A stretch of DNA of 64,000 nt from Thecamonas trahens ATCC 50062 (taxonomy: Eukaryota; Apusozoa; Apusomonadida; Apusomonadidae). A program made the position numbers and the translations under genes. This document shows positions 1 through 10,700 of the stretch, one piece after another. The notes below the pieces were generated by a model that worked only from the letters and a program-made list of their open reading frames with translations, had not been told where the DNA came from and searched no databases. Within the stretch, counting starts at the first letter, position 1. Every line of letters starts with the position of its first letter. The stretch spans positions 117,615 through 181,614 of the forward strand of contig NW_013657621.1 of assembly GCF_000142905.1 (NCBI RefSeq), given 5' to 3'.

Positions 1-110
1 CGTACGTCCGTCGGTCGTTCGTTCGGTCGGTCGGTCGGTCGGTCGTCCCCGTCCCCCCCTCCCCCCCCGCCCCCCCCCTCCCCCCTCCCCCCTCCTCTCT
101 CTGGACGTAC
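1..110 (-). other. Start of SEC13 intron 1, low-complexity
   Basis: On the minus strand this begins with the donor GTACGTCC directly after the SEC13 first exon. It then runs through a long G-rich tract and a GACC/GGTC tetranucleotide repeat to the window edge. No coding potential is seen. It matches other introns in this window in having a GTAYGY donor and homopolymer-rich content. Confidence 0.75.
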
Positions 111-268
111 CCGTTCAGGACGGCCGGCTGGCCCTTGGCCTCACCCACCATGTCAAAGACCTTGACAGTGGTGTCAGAAGAGGCAGTGGCAAGGCGCTTG
201 CCGTAGTAATCAAGCTGCGCATCGTGGACCATGTCCTCATGTCCTGTCTCAATGCCCTGTGCCGCCAT
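111..268 (-). CDS. SEC13: SEC13 homologue, exon 1 (partial)
   Basis: WD40 beta-propeller protein of the COPII coat outer layer and of the nuclear pore Y-complex. The 52-residue exon starts at the ATG whose first base is 268 and reads [18 protein letters not shown], then [20 protein letters not shown]. This matches the first WD repeat of Sec13 (HD[18 protein letters not shown](V/I)K(V/I)F). The exon ends at N-G with a GTACGT donor at 110, in phase 2. The rest of the propeller lies left of the window. Identification rests on one WD repeat, but that repeat is highly diagnostic for Sec13. A gene-finder that ignores short exons would miss it. Confidence 0.88.
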
Positions 269-477
269 CTGTCTGTCTAATCTGCCCAAACGATTGCCAA
301 CGATGACGACAAGTGGTCCTCCCTCGCAACGTCACCTCGGTATGAAAGGCCGGTAGGCCATGCCGAGGACGGTCCGACTCGCAGACTCTTACCGTTTGTC
401 TCCTCATTCCCTGCACTCTTGGTCTACTGACTTTATTCACCTCAATCATTGCATGATCGATCCCCGCCTCTGTTTGG

Positions 478-848
478 TGATGGCTCGGTTGGGGTGGGGA
501 TGGCTCGGTCGGCGTGATCGGTTGGCGTGGGGATGGCTCGGTTGGCGTGGGGATGGCTCGGTCGGCGTGATCGGTTGGCGTGGGGATGGCTCGGTTGGCG
601 TGGGGATGGCTCGGTCGGCGTGATCGGTTGGCGTGGGGATGGCTCGGTTGGCGTGATCGGTTGGCGTGGGGATGGCTCGGTTGGCGTGAGAATGGCTCGG
701 TCGGCGTGATCGGTTGGCGTGGGGATGGTTCGGTTGGCATGAGGATGGCTCGGTTGGCGTGGGGATGGCTCGGTCGGCGTGATCGGTTGGCGTGGGGATG
801 GCTCGGTTGGCGTGAGAATGGCTCGGTCGGCGTGGTCGGTCGGCGTGG
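478..848. repeat. Compound 20/13-bp minisatellite
   Basis: Alternating units cggttggcgtggggatggct (20 bp) and cggtcggcgtgat (13 bp), in variable order, about 20 units in all. It lies between the SEC13 start and the 3' end of the polyprenal reductase gene. Both strands are open for long stretches because the repeat lacks stops, so the ORFs across it are not evidence of genes. Confidence 0.93.
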
Positions 849-853
849 GGCAT

Positions 854-1680
854 TCACCACACGCCCGGGATCAGGCGCGCCTTGCCGACGATCGCATCCT
901 GGCCAAACTTGGCGACGTACCACTCGGCGGTCGCAGAGGCGGTGACAGCGAGATTGATGACAACAAAGAGCACGCCCGTCGTGAGGGCATGGTGCCATCG
1001 GCCGGCGGCGGCGATGGCGAAGTAGACAATGACCTCGCCTGTGTAGTGCGGGGCGACAAGGCGGGAGAAGGGTGCGCCACGCGGGATGACATACCGCGGA
1101 CCGGAGCCAGGTGTCCGTGCACGGGCAAGGGTAGCATGGGCAGAGACTTGAAGAGCCGAGCCAGCGAGAAAGGCGGCGAGAATGGCGGCGCGGGCGGGAG
1201 CGAGAGGCGAGAGGAGCCAGCGGCGGCGACAGCAGCAGATGCGACAGCCATGGGCATGGCGAGGTAGAAGCCCACGCCGGCAGCGAGATGGAAGAGCGAG
1301 AGCTTGCGCGGAGAGTAGACGTGGACGCACCAGGTCTCGATGGCTCGCTGGAGGAGATGAAGCGCAAAGAGGACAACAACGTCAGCAGAAGCGAGTTTGG
1401 TCAGATCGAGAAGGAGCAGCCCAAAGAGAGCCGCAAGGCCAACGAGGTAGAAGGCGCGCCAGCCAGCAGCGGCCGAGCACGTGTCCATCTCCCACCAAGG
1501 CGAGCGAGCAGGGTGCGGGTGTGGTGATGAGGACGAGGAGGAAGCTGTCTTGACCTTGCCATAGCGGACTGCGTTGTCGAGGAGGGGTAAGAAGGGCTTG
1601 ACGGCGTATGCTGCAAGGGAGGCGAGAAAGAAGGCTGTCGAGGCCAAGGCCCATGCCTCGGCAGGCGTTGGCCACGGCAT
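854..1680 (-). CDS. SRD5A3: Polyprenal/polyprenol reductase (SRD5A3-like), frameshifted in this assembly
   Basis: Steroid-5-alpha-reductase family membrane enzyme. SRD5A3 members act in the ER in reducing polyprenol to dolichol, the lipid carrier of N-glycosylation. The N-terminal part has hydrophobic segments, then DNAVRYGKVK (compare LLRYGK in SRD5A3), and a helix pair with QRAIETWCVHVYSPRK (compare RRLFECLYVSVFS). The C-terminal part has RYVIPRGAPFSRLVAPHYTG, like the family's HRIPFGDWFEYVSSPxYLxE, ending GKARLIPGVW. The two halves lie in different frames; the shift is near 1190-1205 in a C/T-rich stretch. Supplying one base gives 275 aa, a normal family length. The start at 1680 (MPWPTPAEAWAL) is the first ATG. 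A genuine pseudogene is possible, but the same single-base deficit recurs in other conserved genes here. Confidence 0.8.
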
Positions 1681-1788
1681 GAGGGGTGGGCAGGCGTGAG
1701 GGAGTGCTTGTCTGCGGTTGACGGGAGTGGAGAAGCAGAGGCTCGGAGAGAAGTGCAGCGGAGTGAGAGAAGGCGTGTTGTCGGAGTG

Positions 1789-1853
<65 letters not shown>

Positions 1854-2535
1854 GAGACGACCCTGTGCGCGTTTGCTGTGACGTTTATCGACAGGTCCAG
1901 GAGGCGGGCAGAAGCGGGCAGCAATGAGAGAGTATGCTCCGCACCACACGCTTTAGTCGAGGTGTAAGAGAGGAAGCGTGCCGTATTGAAGCTGTTGATC
2001 GAGGCGCTGTCAGGTGGACGTGGCGAGAACAGGAGCGATCGCCACTGCAGCCTTGATCACACGACGCCATATGAGAGTGGCGATAGCAGAGCAGAGTCAC
2101 TTTGAGGAGGTGTGCATCGGAGGAAAGTACAGCGACCATTAAGAGACGGAGCTCTAGCCGAGAAAAGATGGCCAGCAATACGGCGAGAACAAGCCCAGGA
2201 TCTGATCTGGTCGTGATGGGGAACGCCAGAGTCAAGATGCCGAACAAGACAGAGCGTGATCATGGTGCATCCATATGGCCACAAGTATAGCGAGATGTCA
2301 GAGCAAGAAGGATGGAAAGGCGATGTAGTGACTGGCGTGCTGGCTTCGAGCCAACGTAGCCAGCAACAGGTAAGGGTGAGACTCGGCAGGAATGAATGAA
2401 AGAATTGGGAGGAGGGAGGGGGACCAGGGGCGAGTCGGGAGGGAAGGAATGAAAGAAGGAATGCGAGGGTGAGAGACGAGCGAGTTGAGCTCGCGCGGTT
2501 TTTCAGTTTGCGGTCACCACTCCACTCGACCCAAC
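1681..2535. promoter_or_regulatory. Divergent intergenic region between SRD5A3-like and RPL9
   Basis: This contains the 5' flanks of two divergent genes and a (GT)n microsatellite. I see no convincing coding sequence; open frames here lack family signatures. It presumably holds both promoters, though no TATA-like box stands out. The 60 bp before the RPL9 ATG is pyrimidine/AC-rich. Confidence 0.5.
1791..1851. repeat. (GT)n microsatellite
   Basis: About 30 uninterrupted GT dinucleotides, about 110 bp upstream of the SRD5A3-like start codon. Confidence 0.97.
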
Positions 2536-3604
2536 ATGAAGATTATCCAGTCGGCACAGTTTGTGGACATCCCTGAGGGCGGTACGTAGCGGTGGTAGCA
2601 GGATATAGCGTTAAGAGCGAATGAGAAGAAGGGTATACCCATGTATAGCTATACATAGTCAATGAGTATACCCATGTGGTAGTGTGTGTCGGTGACAATG
2701 GCTCTATCCCCCTCCCCTCGGTCCGCTCTCCTCGCACCATGTCCTGGTTTCTGATGTCGCCCTTCTGTTTTTGTATGACGGTCGGCCTGCTAGCTACACC
2801 GCCACCACAGAGCCCACCACTGCCACCACACGCACGCAGAGCATTCTATGACTCTTCTATCTCCTCCTTTGCCTCCTTGTCGTATCCGTACCCTCTCTCT
2901 ATTGACTCTGCTTGCCAGAACAGGTCGCTCGTCGGCCTCCCGTCTCGTCGCCCAACCGAGCCCATCGCCCGCGCCGGCTCCCCCCCTCCCGGCTTAGCCC
3001 CCCCCCTTCCTCCCCCCCTCCCCTGCCAGTCCTACCCACACCCACTCACCCCCCTTTGTCACCTGCTCCGTCTACAGTCACCGTGACGATCAAGTCGCGG
3101 AACGTTACCGTGACCGGCCCGCGTGGTACCCTCACCCGCCGGTTCAACCACCAGATGCTCGAGATGGAGCTTGTGGAGGGCGGCAAGAAGGTGATGGTTC
3201 AGTCGTGGCACTCGAACCGCAAGAAGCTGGCGTGCATCCGGACGACGGCTTCGCATGTGCAGAACATGATTGTCGGCGTTACCCAGGGCTACCGGTACAA
3301 GATGCGCCTTGTGTACGCTCATTTCCCCATCAACACTTCGATTGTCAAGGACGGCAAGGAGATCGAGATCCGCAACTTCCTCGGCGAGAAGCGGACACGT
3401 GTGGTTCCGATGCGCGAGGGCGTCATCATCAAGCGTGGTGAGGACGTCAAGGACGAGCTCATCCTCGAGGGCAACGACGTCGAGAAGGTCTCGCTCACTT
3501 GCTCGGACATCTACGGGTCCACCCTCGTGAAGAACAAGGATATCCGCAAGTTCCTTGACGGTGTGTACAAGTCGGAGTCGGGCCCCATCCCCGTTGACGA
3601 GTAA
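2536..3604 (+). CDS. RPL9: 60S ribosomal protein L9 (uL6), two exons
   Basis: Cytosolic large-subunit ribosomal protein of the uL6 family. Exon 1 (2536-2581) encodes MKIIQSAQFVDIPEG, matching the eukaryotic L9 start (MKxIxSxxxVxIPE). The donor GTACGT is at 2582 and the acceptor CTACAG at 3072-3077. Exon 2 is 3078-3604. The spliced frame gives 190 aa; human L9 has 192. Conserved stretches include TVTGPRGTLTRRFNH, ASHVQNMIVGVTQGYRYKMR, VYAHFPIN, RNFLGEK, DELILEGNDVE and VKNKDIRKFLDGVY. The 496-bp intron is C-rich toward its 3' end. The intron after codon 15 is the only one. Confidence 0.97.
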
Positions 3605-4155
3605 ATCCCCTCTTCTGCGTCTGCTCCCCCTCTCTTCAATCGCTGTCGTAGCAGAATGAGTTTGGGCAGGGTGAGCAGGTGTAGGACGCAAGGAACAAGG
3701 CGTCGGCCTTGCTTTTCTTGGTGGTCTCTGTCCGTGCGCCACACTCATCTCGGGAGAAGGAGGTCAAGACAGGGTCCGCGGTGGGGATGTGGCATCGACC
3801 GGAAGCAGAAACGAAACATATACTCGGGCATGTATCATGGTAGGTGGGGGGGGGGGCAAAGGGGAGGCGTGAGTGTGTGGCCCGGACTCATCTGTGCGGG
3901 CTTTCTTTTTTTGATTCCGGTTCCGTAGAGCATGGCGCATTGTAGGCTAGGAGAGATAAAGAGAGAAGACGCGGGAAGGGACTAGTTGGGTGCAGTGGCA
4001 AGAGCACAAAGACAGGGGTGAGGGGCAGCGTACGAGGTAGACGACGTGCAACACGGCGACGGATGCCATAGCCGAAAGCCACCAACGTGGCGGAGGATTG
4101 CTCTTTATTTTTTTCAGCTGCAACAAGGCGTGGCGAGTCACATCGTATCTTTCTC
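3605..4155. other. Convergent intergenic region
   Basis: Shared 3' flank of RPL9 (+) and the FG-GAP protein (-). It contains a short G-run at 3846-3857 and no recognisable gene. Open frames continuing from the adjacent 25-bp minisatellite extend into it on the minus strand, but they have no family similarity that I recognise. Confidence 0.5.
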
Positions 4156-6924
4156 CTACGCGGTGACGGATGCGTAGGACGACCATGGCGACGGATACGT
4201 AGCTTCAACATGGCGGCGGATGCGTAGCTCCAACATGGCGGCGGATGCGTAGCTCCAACATGGCGACGGATGGCGAGCTCCAACATGGCGACGGATGCGT
4301 AGCTCCAACATGGCGGCGGATGCGTAGCTCCAACATGGCGACGGATGCGTAGCTCCAACATGGTGACGGATGGCGAACTCCAACATGGCGACGGATGCGT
4401 AGCTCCAACATGGCGACGGATGCGTAGCTCCAACATGGCGACGGATACAACCACGTGACGACTCAACACACGGCTGCAACTCGACGCGATCCACAACAGC
4501 TAGAGCTACTAAACTCTTCTGGTCTCTGTCACGGTCATATTCAGAGCCAGATGTGGTCCCCGTCTCGGTCCCTGTCTCCATCTCGATGCCTGTCTCCTCG
4601 CCCGCCACGCCCCTCGCCCGCCGATGCGTCAGCCGCCATCCCACCGCCATGGCAGTCACCGCCACTGCCACCGCCACTGCCATCCCCACCCCGATGATCA
4701 ACACCACTCCAGTCGAGTCCGAGTCCTTATCTTCCACGACCTGTGTCCTCTCTCCGCTACTTTTCCCGCAGCGCCTGTGCACGATGACAGACCGGCCCTC
4801 GGCGTTGGTCACCACGTCCATATCGCCGTCGCTGTCGACGTCAACACCGATCCCCCAGCCGCGGACGTGCGAGAGCTCGACAGCATGCCGCCGCCCACGA
4901 CCAAATGCAACGCCCGCCTCCGTCTCTATCCACTCCAGCGCCATTCCGTTCTTCACATCAAGCACCAGCAGGTCAACATCGCCGTCAGCGTCCATGTCGA
5001 CCACGCTGCGGACAACTGCGCCGTCGTCCGCCTCGTGCGCCATCCACACTCCGCCCACCCCGTCGATGTTCTCGGCCCATGAAGCGCCCTGAGGCGATGC
5101 TGGCACCACGTCCAGATCGCCATCGCCGTCTACGTCCACAACATGCGCCTGAATGACGTCCAGCCCGAGCCCGTCCCCGAGCTCGTCCTTGAGCACCCGC
5201 CCCGGCCCCATCGCCCCGCTGGTTGCCAGCTCGTTGCGGAACCACACAAGGCCGGCAGGCAAGCATGCGGCCACAATGTCGATCGCTCCATCGCCGTCCA
5301 CGTCGCCCATCTCAAACTGGAGGCACTCCCCAGCCCAGTCCTGCGTCACGTTACCCACGTTCCGTCCGCCAAACTCGCTCTCTCCGCCACGCCCAAACCA
5401 GAATAGTGTGCCGTCGTTCGAGATGGCCACCAGCTCGCTCATGCCATCGTTGTCCAAGTCGGCGAGCGCCACGTCCTCGATCGCCGCCGCCCCGCTCCAA
5501 CTGGCCTCAATGCCATGCTCGTACCATCCGCCGCTGCCGTTGTTCTCAAACCAGAGCGTGGCCCCGGCGATCGTTCCAACCACCAGATCGATGTCGCCGT
5601 CGTGGTCGACGTCGCCGGCCACCACCGCCCGTGTCGGCTCTCTCGTCACCACCACTGCCGCAGCAAAGGCTCCTGTCTCTTCGCCGGTGTTGACAAAGAC
5701 TTCGATGCCCACGTTTGACGCCACCACCAGATCGGGCACTCTGTCGCCGCTCACATCGGCTGCTCGCATCAAGTAGATTATCGCCGACGCCGCCCACGGC
5801 CGCACCGTCTCAGCCGGGCCGAACCCGACGTCCAGGTCTTGGCTCCCGTGGTTTGGCACAAACGAGAGCACCACTCCGTTGTTGACCACCAGATCAATGG
5901 CTCCATTGCCGTCCATGTCGGCAAGGCCAATCGCTCGGGACTCGACCCGGTTGGTCACCCTCCGCGACTCCCACGCGCTCCCGTTTCTGACCTGGTAGTA
6001 GACAGCTCCGATTGCATCCGACGCCACAAAGTCGTCGCGCCCGTCGCCGTTCACGTCGCCGATCACTGTCGGCCCGTGCGCAAATATGCTTGAAGCCGGA
6101 AGCACCTGGCTGGCACCAAAGACCCCGTCGCCGTTGTTGGCCCAGACAAGTGCGTCACCGTCGTAGACCTTGACCACCGCATCGCCGTCGCCGTCGCCGT
6201 CGACGTCGTACACGTATATCATCGCTCGCGAGTCGAGCTCTGTCGGCACCGCCAGCGTCTGCTGTGCCCATTGCTTGACTGCAGGCCTGCTGTTCTGAAG
6301 CACAACAAGCCCGGTACTTGTCCGCGCAACGATGTCAACTAGGCTGTCGTTGTCAATATGGGCGGCGATGACATCGCCCGCATCGACCGCTGCGAGTGTG
6401 CTCGCCTCAAACACGCCCGAGCCGTTGTTGGCGAGGAGAGCGATGCCACTGCTTCCGACGACGACGACGTCGTTATCGCCGTCGATATCAACGTCTGCCA
6501 CTGCCATCCGACGGCCGCTTGTTGCGTTCATCGCCTGCTCAACCCAAATCTCGCCATCGCCGTCGACATTCTCCCACCACGCAGTTTCCCCGCCTGCGAG
6601 CACAAGTGCGTCGTGATCACCGTCGCCGTCGACGTCGACAAGGGTCGCGTCCTCGAGATTGGACACAGTTGTGATGGTGGCGCTCTCTGCAAACGTCCCA
6701 TTACCTGTGTTCTTGTACACTTTCATCGACCATCTCGCCTGTACCTGCGTCAGCACGACGACGTCGACGTCGCCGTCATTGTCGACGTCGCCGACAAGAC
6801 CGCCGACGATTCTGTCAGTTGTCATGCCACTGATAATCCGCCCGCCACTGCCAGAGAACGGCGAGCACGGGCCAAGCGAGCCATTTGCGTCGCACACAAT
6901 GGACACGGCCGCGATCGCGACCAT
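4156..6924 (-). CDS. FG-GAP/VCBS-repeat type I membrane protein
   Basis: Predicted cell-surface protein of up to 922 aa. Residues about 35-730 hold some 14 FG-GAP/VCBS blades, each with an Asp-rich Ca-binding loop such as DVDNDGDVDVVV, DVDGDGDHDALV, DVDHDGDIDLVV and DVDSDGDMDVV, as in integrin-alpha-like beta-propellers. A hydrophobic segment GVVLIIGVGMAVAVAVAV near residue 745 is followed by basic residues, then an acidic/Thr-rich tail. The ORF then runs into a 25-bp minisatellite, giving about 80 repetitive C-terminal residues that may not be real. The annotated ATG at 6924 gives a weak signal peptide; the same frame continues upstream with VGLAWT, which would lengthen the hydrophobic core, so a 5' exon or earlier start is possible. 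Ligand unknown. It shares its blade type with the large gene at 35115-41687. Confidence 0.82.
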   Translation of the reverse strand: MVAIAAVSIVCDANGSLGPCSPFSGSGGRIISGMTTDRIVGGLVGDVDNDGDVDVVVLTQVQARWSMKVYKNTGNGTFAESATITTVSNLEDATLVDVDGDGDHDALVLAGGETAWWENVDGDGEIWVEQAMNATSGRRMAVADVDIDGDNDVVVVGSSGIALLANNGSGVFEASTLAAVDAGDVIAAHIDNDSLVDIVARTSTGLVVLQNSRPAVKQWAQQTLAVPTELDSRAMIYVYDVDGDGDGDAVVKVYDGDALVWANNGDGVFGASQVLPASSIFAHGPTVIGDVNGDGRDDFVASDAIGAVYYQVRNGSAWESRRVTNRVESRAIGLADMDGNGAIDLVVNNGVVLSFVPNHGSQDLDVGFGPAETVRPWAASAIIYLMRAADVSGDRVPDLVVASNVGIEVFVNTGEETGAFAAAVVVTREPTRAVVAGDVDHDGDIDLVVGTIAGATLWFENNGSGGWYEHGIEASWSGAAAIEDVALADLDNDGMSELVAISNDGTLFWFGRGGESEFGGRNVGNVTQDWAGECLQFEMGDVDGDGAIDIVAACLPAGLVWFRNELATSGAMGPGRVLKDELGDGLGLDVIQAHVVDVDGDGDLDVVPASPQGASWAENIDGVGGVWMAHEADDGAVVRSVVDMDADGDVDLLVLDVKNGMALEWIETEAGVAFGRGRRHAVELSHVRGWGIGVDVDSDGDMDVVTNAEGRSVIVHRRCGKSSGERTQVVEDKDSDSTGVVLIIGVGMAVAVAVAVTAMAVGWRLTHRRARGVAGEETGIEMETGTETGTTSGSEYDRDRDQKSLVALAVVDRVELQPCVESSRGCIRRHVGATHPSPCWSYASVAMLEFAIRHHVGATHPSPCWSYASAAMLELRIRRHVGARHPSPCWSYASAAMLELRIRRHVEATYPSPWSSYASVTA
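4196..4449. repeat. 25-bp minisatellite
   Basis: About ten copies of agctccaacatggcgrcgga plus tgcgt. Because 25 is not a multiple of three and the unit has no stop on the minus strand, all three minus frames are open and encode the same 25-aa period peptide (ATHPSPCWSYASVAMLELRI, then RRHVG). It overlaps the predicted C-terminus of the FG-GAP protein. Confidence 0.95.
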
Positions 6925-7716
6925 TGTCCAAGCCAGTCCGACTGGTGTGTCACGGGTGAGTGGACAGAGGCGGCTGTGTTGGGGTTGTTGGCCTGCAGGC
7001 AGGGGATCGGAACGTACGTCTTGACCACATCGCTGCTCTTGAAGTAGTCGCGTGTCGTCAGCTTCCGCGATGCACGTGGGTGCGGACCAAGTGCGGGGTT
7101 GGTCAATCGTGCCCGTGTGTCCATGACGCGTTTAAGCGCGTGGGAGCGGGGTTGCGGTCATTTCCCGGCGTCTCAAAAAAAACTCCCGTGCCCAACACTC
7201 CGACTTCTCACCCCGCTCCCACCTCTTGATGCAGTGGTCAGTCCTGCAGCACCTCTTTCACCCCACTCCACCTCACTGCCATACATCCTGTTTCATCCAC
7301 TGTACGTCGCCCCTTTCACCTCATTCCATCCCTCTCCGTACCCTCTGCGCCTGCTTCATCGTTTCCCCGGTTTTTTCCTCTCTCCACCTCCACCACCACT
7401 CACACCGCCTCCTTCCCCCGCACAGCACCAACACCAGCACCACTGTAGGGTGAATGAAGTAGTAGGTACACCCACAACCACGCCGTCTCATCACATGCGC
7501 ACCTGTACTCTCCGAGTCTGCCGATCTATCTTGTCGCTCGGCTCCTCCTCCCATCTCGATCCACCCCCCCCCCCCCCCCCCCCTCCGCACACCCAAACGT
7601 TCGTCGAACCTTCGCCGGCACTCCCGCACGACGGGCGACACAAGCCCTCTGTGTCGCGATAGGGGCAGAGCGAGGCAGTACGACGGCACTTCTCCGTCCG
7701 AGAGTCATCGAAGACG
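6925..7716. promoter_or_regulatory. Divergent intergenic region before the acyltransferase gene
   Basis: 5' flanks of the FG-GAP gene (-) and the acyltransferase gene (+). On the plus strand it becomes C/T-rich and contains a poly-C run at about 7562-7583, roughly 135 bp before the ATG. This is one of several sense-strand poly-C tracts upstream of start codons in the window. A possible upstream exon of the FG-GAP gene cannot be excluded near 6930-6960, where CACACCAG could act as an acceptor on the minus strand. Confidence 0.5.
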
Positions 7717-10700
7717 ATGTCCGGACTCTTTGGGGTAGTCTTCCACTTCTTCTTCATTCTCCCCATCATGTGGTTCTTCTCCTTTGCCCAGGCTGTGGCC
7801 TCTGCCTTTGGCCTCCTCCCCTCACTCCCTTCCCCTGCCTCCTCTGACCTGGCAGCAAAGGTGGTACTTGAAGACGACCAACGGGAGCTAGCTTCAGAGT
7901 TTAACAACGCAGACTCGGTAGACGACAAGGCCCGCCTCATGCACATCCTTGACCACATGAAGCGCTCTGTACGTCTTCCCCCTTCCCCCCTACCTACCGT
8001 CCCCCCCCCCCCCCCCCCTTCCTGGGCTCTCCGTGATGGTGTCGCCCCTCCTCTCCCCCCATCTTGGCACTCGGCCACTCACGCGCACCACACTCACGCG
8101 CACCACACTCACACGCACCACTCCCGCCCTCCTCTCCACACACATAGCTTTCGGATGAAACGCTCCTTGATCATCTTGATGAGGCTACTGCTCTTCTCAA
8201 GCGGGATGGTGGGCTGGGGATCATCGATGACTCTACTCCTTCTCCTCGGTTGTCATCATCGTCTTTGGCTGCAGTCACCGCTGGCTCGCGGTCAACAGTG
8301 GCATCGTCGTCGAACCCGACAAGGCTCTCCATCCCGCCGCGTCCGCCTGCGTCTGATGCCTCGTCTACCTCACCATCGCCTCGGATGTCTACCCCGACGT
8401 ACCGTCCGGCTCCACTCTTTGTTCCGGGTCCCGACGAGATGCTCGGCTCGCGAACGTCGCAGGAGACGCCAGCAACGTCGCCGTCGGGCGATGGCAGCCC
8501 TGCTGCCGAAGAGACAACCAACATCAATGCGGCGTCGTTCTTCTCTGCCGCCACGCCGGGCGTGGCCCTCTCCTGGATCGGGGCCCGCCTCTGGCGCATC
8601 ATGCCCGACGTCATGTGGGCGTGGTCGACGCCTGCCGAGGTCCCCGAGCCTGCCGCCCGCGACGCCATTCTTGACGGCGTCCTCTCGTCGCGCAAGGTCA
8701 TCGCGGTCGCTCGGCAGATGGGCCTCACCCGATCCGAGCGGCACCGGCAAGTCCGCGCCATCCTCAACACCATGGTCGCCGTCCAGAACCTGCGCGTCAT
8801 CCGAATCATGGCGTGGATTATGAAGAAGCTCTGGGGCTATCTCTACCCGTTTGGCATCCACGTCAAGGAGGAGGAGGTCGATATGCTCCACCGCTACGCC
8901 GGTCGCGCCCCGTTTGTTATTGTGCCTACCCACAAGTCGCACATTGACTACCTCCTCTTTACCTACCTCTGCTTTGCGCGCGGACTACCCATTCCGCACG
9001 TTGTCGCCGGCATCAACCTCAACATCCTCTTTGTGGGGCCCATCCTCCGGTGGGGCGGCGCGTTTTTCATTCGCCGCTCCTTTGCTGGTGACCTGCTGTA
9101 CCACGCCGTCTTTGACGCCTACGTCACCCAGCTCCTCGTCTCGGGAGCATCGGTGGAGTGCTTCATCGAGGGCGGCCGCTCGCGGTCGGGCAAGGTCCTT
9201 CCACCCAAGTCGGGCTTCCTCAAGGTTGTCATCGACGCCGTCGTCGAGGGTGACGTCGCCGACGCTCTCATTGTCCCGGTCTCGCTCAACTACGACCGCA
9301 TTGTTGAGAACGACTCGCACATCAAGGAGCTGTCGGGCTCGGAGAAGAACGCCGAGCAGCTGCTCGGCTTCCTCTCCGCCTCGTTCACCCTCCTCTACCG
9401 CATTCTCTCCGGCAAGATCTGCCTCGGCTCTGTTGATATCGGCATTGGCCAGCCAATCTCTGTCAAGCAGTTTGTCGTCGACGCTGCCCTCAAGCTCGAG
9501 ACGCGCCACGCTTGTGACGTGGTTGCGGCCTCGCTCCGCCAGCCCTCGCTCACCAACATGCAGATTCTTCGCGAGCTTGACGTCCCGGTCCGCGACATTG
9601 TCACCCGCGGCGTCCCGCTCGCGCCCATGGCCTCTTTGCCCGTCCGGCTTGACGACTCTGAGGTGCGCCCCTCTGACTCTGATGACGACTCGGAACCTGG
9701 CACGGCCTCCGAGTCATCGTCCGACACTGACTCTGACGACGAGCTCGAGCCGCAGGCTGAGCCGGCGGCCAACGCGTCTGCCTGCGACGGTTCGTCGTCT
9801 GCCGAGGGCCCGAGCCTCAAGCGCATGCTCTCTGCGCTTTCACCCGAGGCGCAGTCGGCCCTTTCTGGTGTCAAGAAGCCGGACGCGCCGCTCCGGGCGG
9901 CCACTTTTCCCTCGCCGTCGGCCCAATCGCCCGAGGGCGGCCTCCTCGCTCTCGCCGCGCCGCCAACGCCGCGGTCGCTTGACAAGAACTCATCCGAGGC
10001 CCGGGCGCTCGTCGCGGCGCTCACAGCCCATCAGCGCAAGCGCATCACCTTTTCGCTCGGGTATACTACCCTCTACGCGTGCAACACCTCGTCGGTTGTT
10101 CTCCCAGCCGCCCTCGTTGGCACGGTCCTCCTCACGCACTACACCCGCGGCATGCGCTACTCGGAGCTGGTGCAGAAGGTCAAGTGGCTCCGCCGCGAAG
10201 TCAACGAGCGCGGCGGCCGCGTTGAGTCACGCGACGGGGCTTCGCTCTCCAAGTCGATCACCACGGTCCTCGACCGGGTCCTCCAGCGCGGAGGCCGCAA
10301 CCGCGGCCTTGTCAAGCTGCACAAGGACATTGTCATGCTCTCGCTCTACTCGCCGCAGGAGCGGATGGAGCTCTCGCTTTACCGCAACCAGCTCATCCAC
10401 AACTTTGTCCCAGAATCGCTCCTCCTCTGCTCCATGTACGCGTTTGAGAAGGCAGCCGGGGCCCTCGTCGCGGTCGAGGAGTCGGACCTACTCGTTACAA
10501 CTCGCTTCCTCTCCTCCCTCCTCAAGCGTGAGTTCATCTTCAAGCCCTCGCCCGGCGCTGGGCACAACTTTGCCGAGATTGTTGCCCGCCTCCTCGACCG
10601 CGGCGTCCTCCTTCGCACAGACGACGGCATGCTCACTGTCAACGACTACGACCTGTACGCCCGGACTGGCGACGCCCCTGGCACGGCGCACGACGAGCAC

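Noticed and set aside
2640-2685. Near-palindromic ATACCCATGTATAGCTATAC region in the RPL9 intron
   Set aside because: It could hint at a small RNA or mobile-element end, but there is no second copy, no flanking duplication and no snoRNA C/D boxes that I can support.
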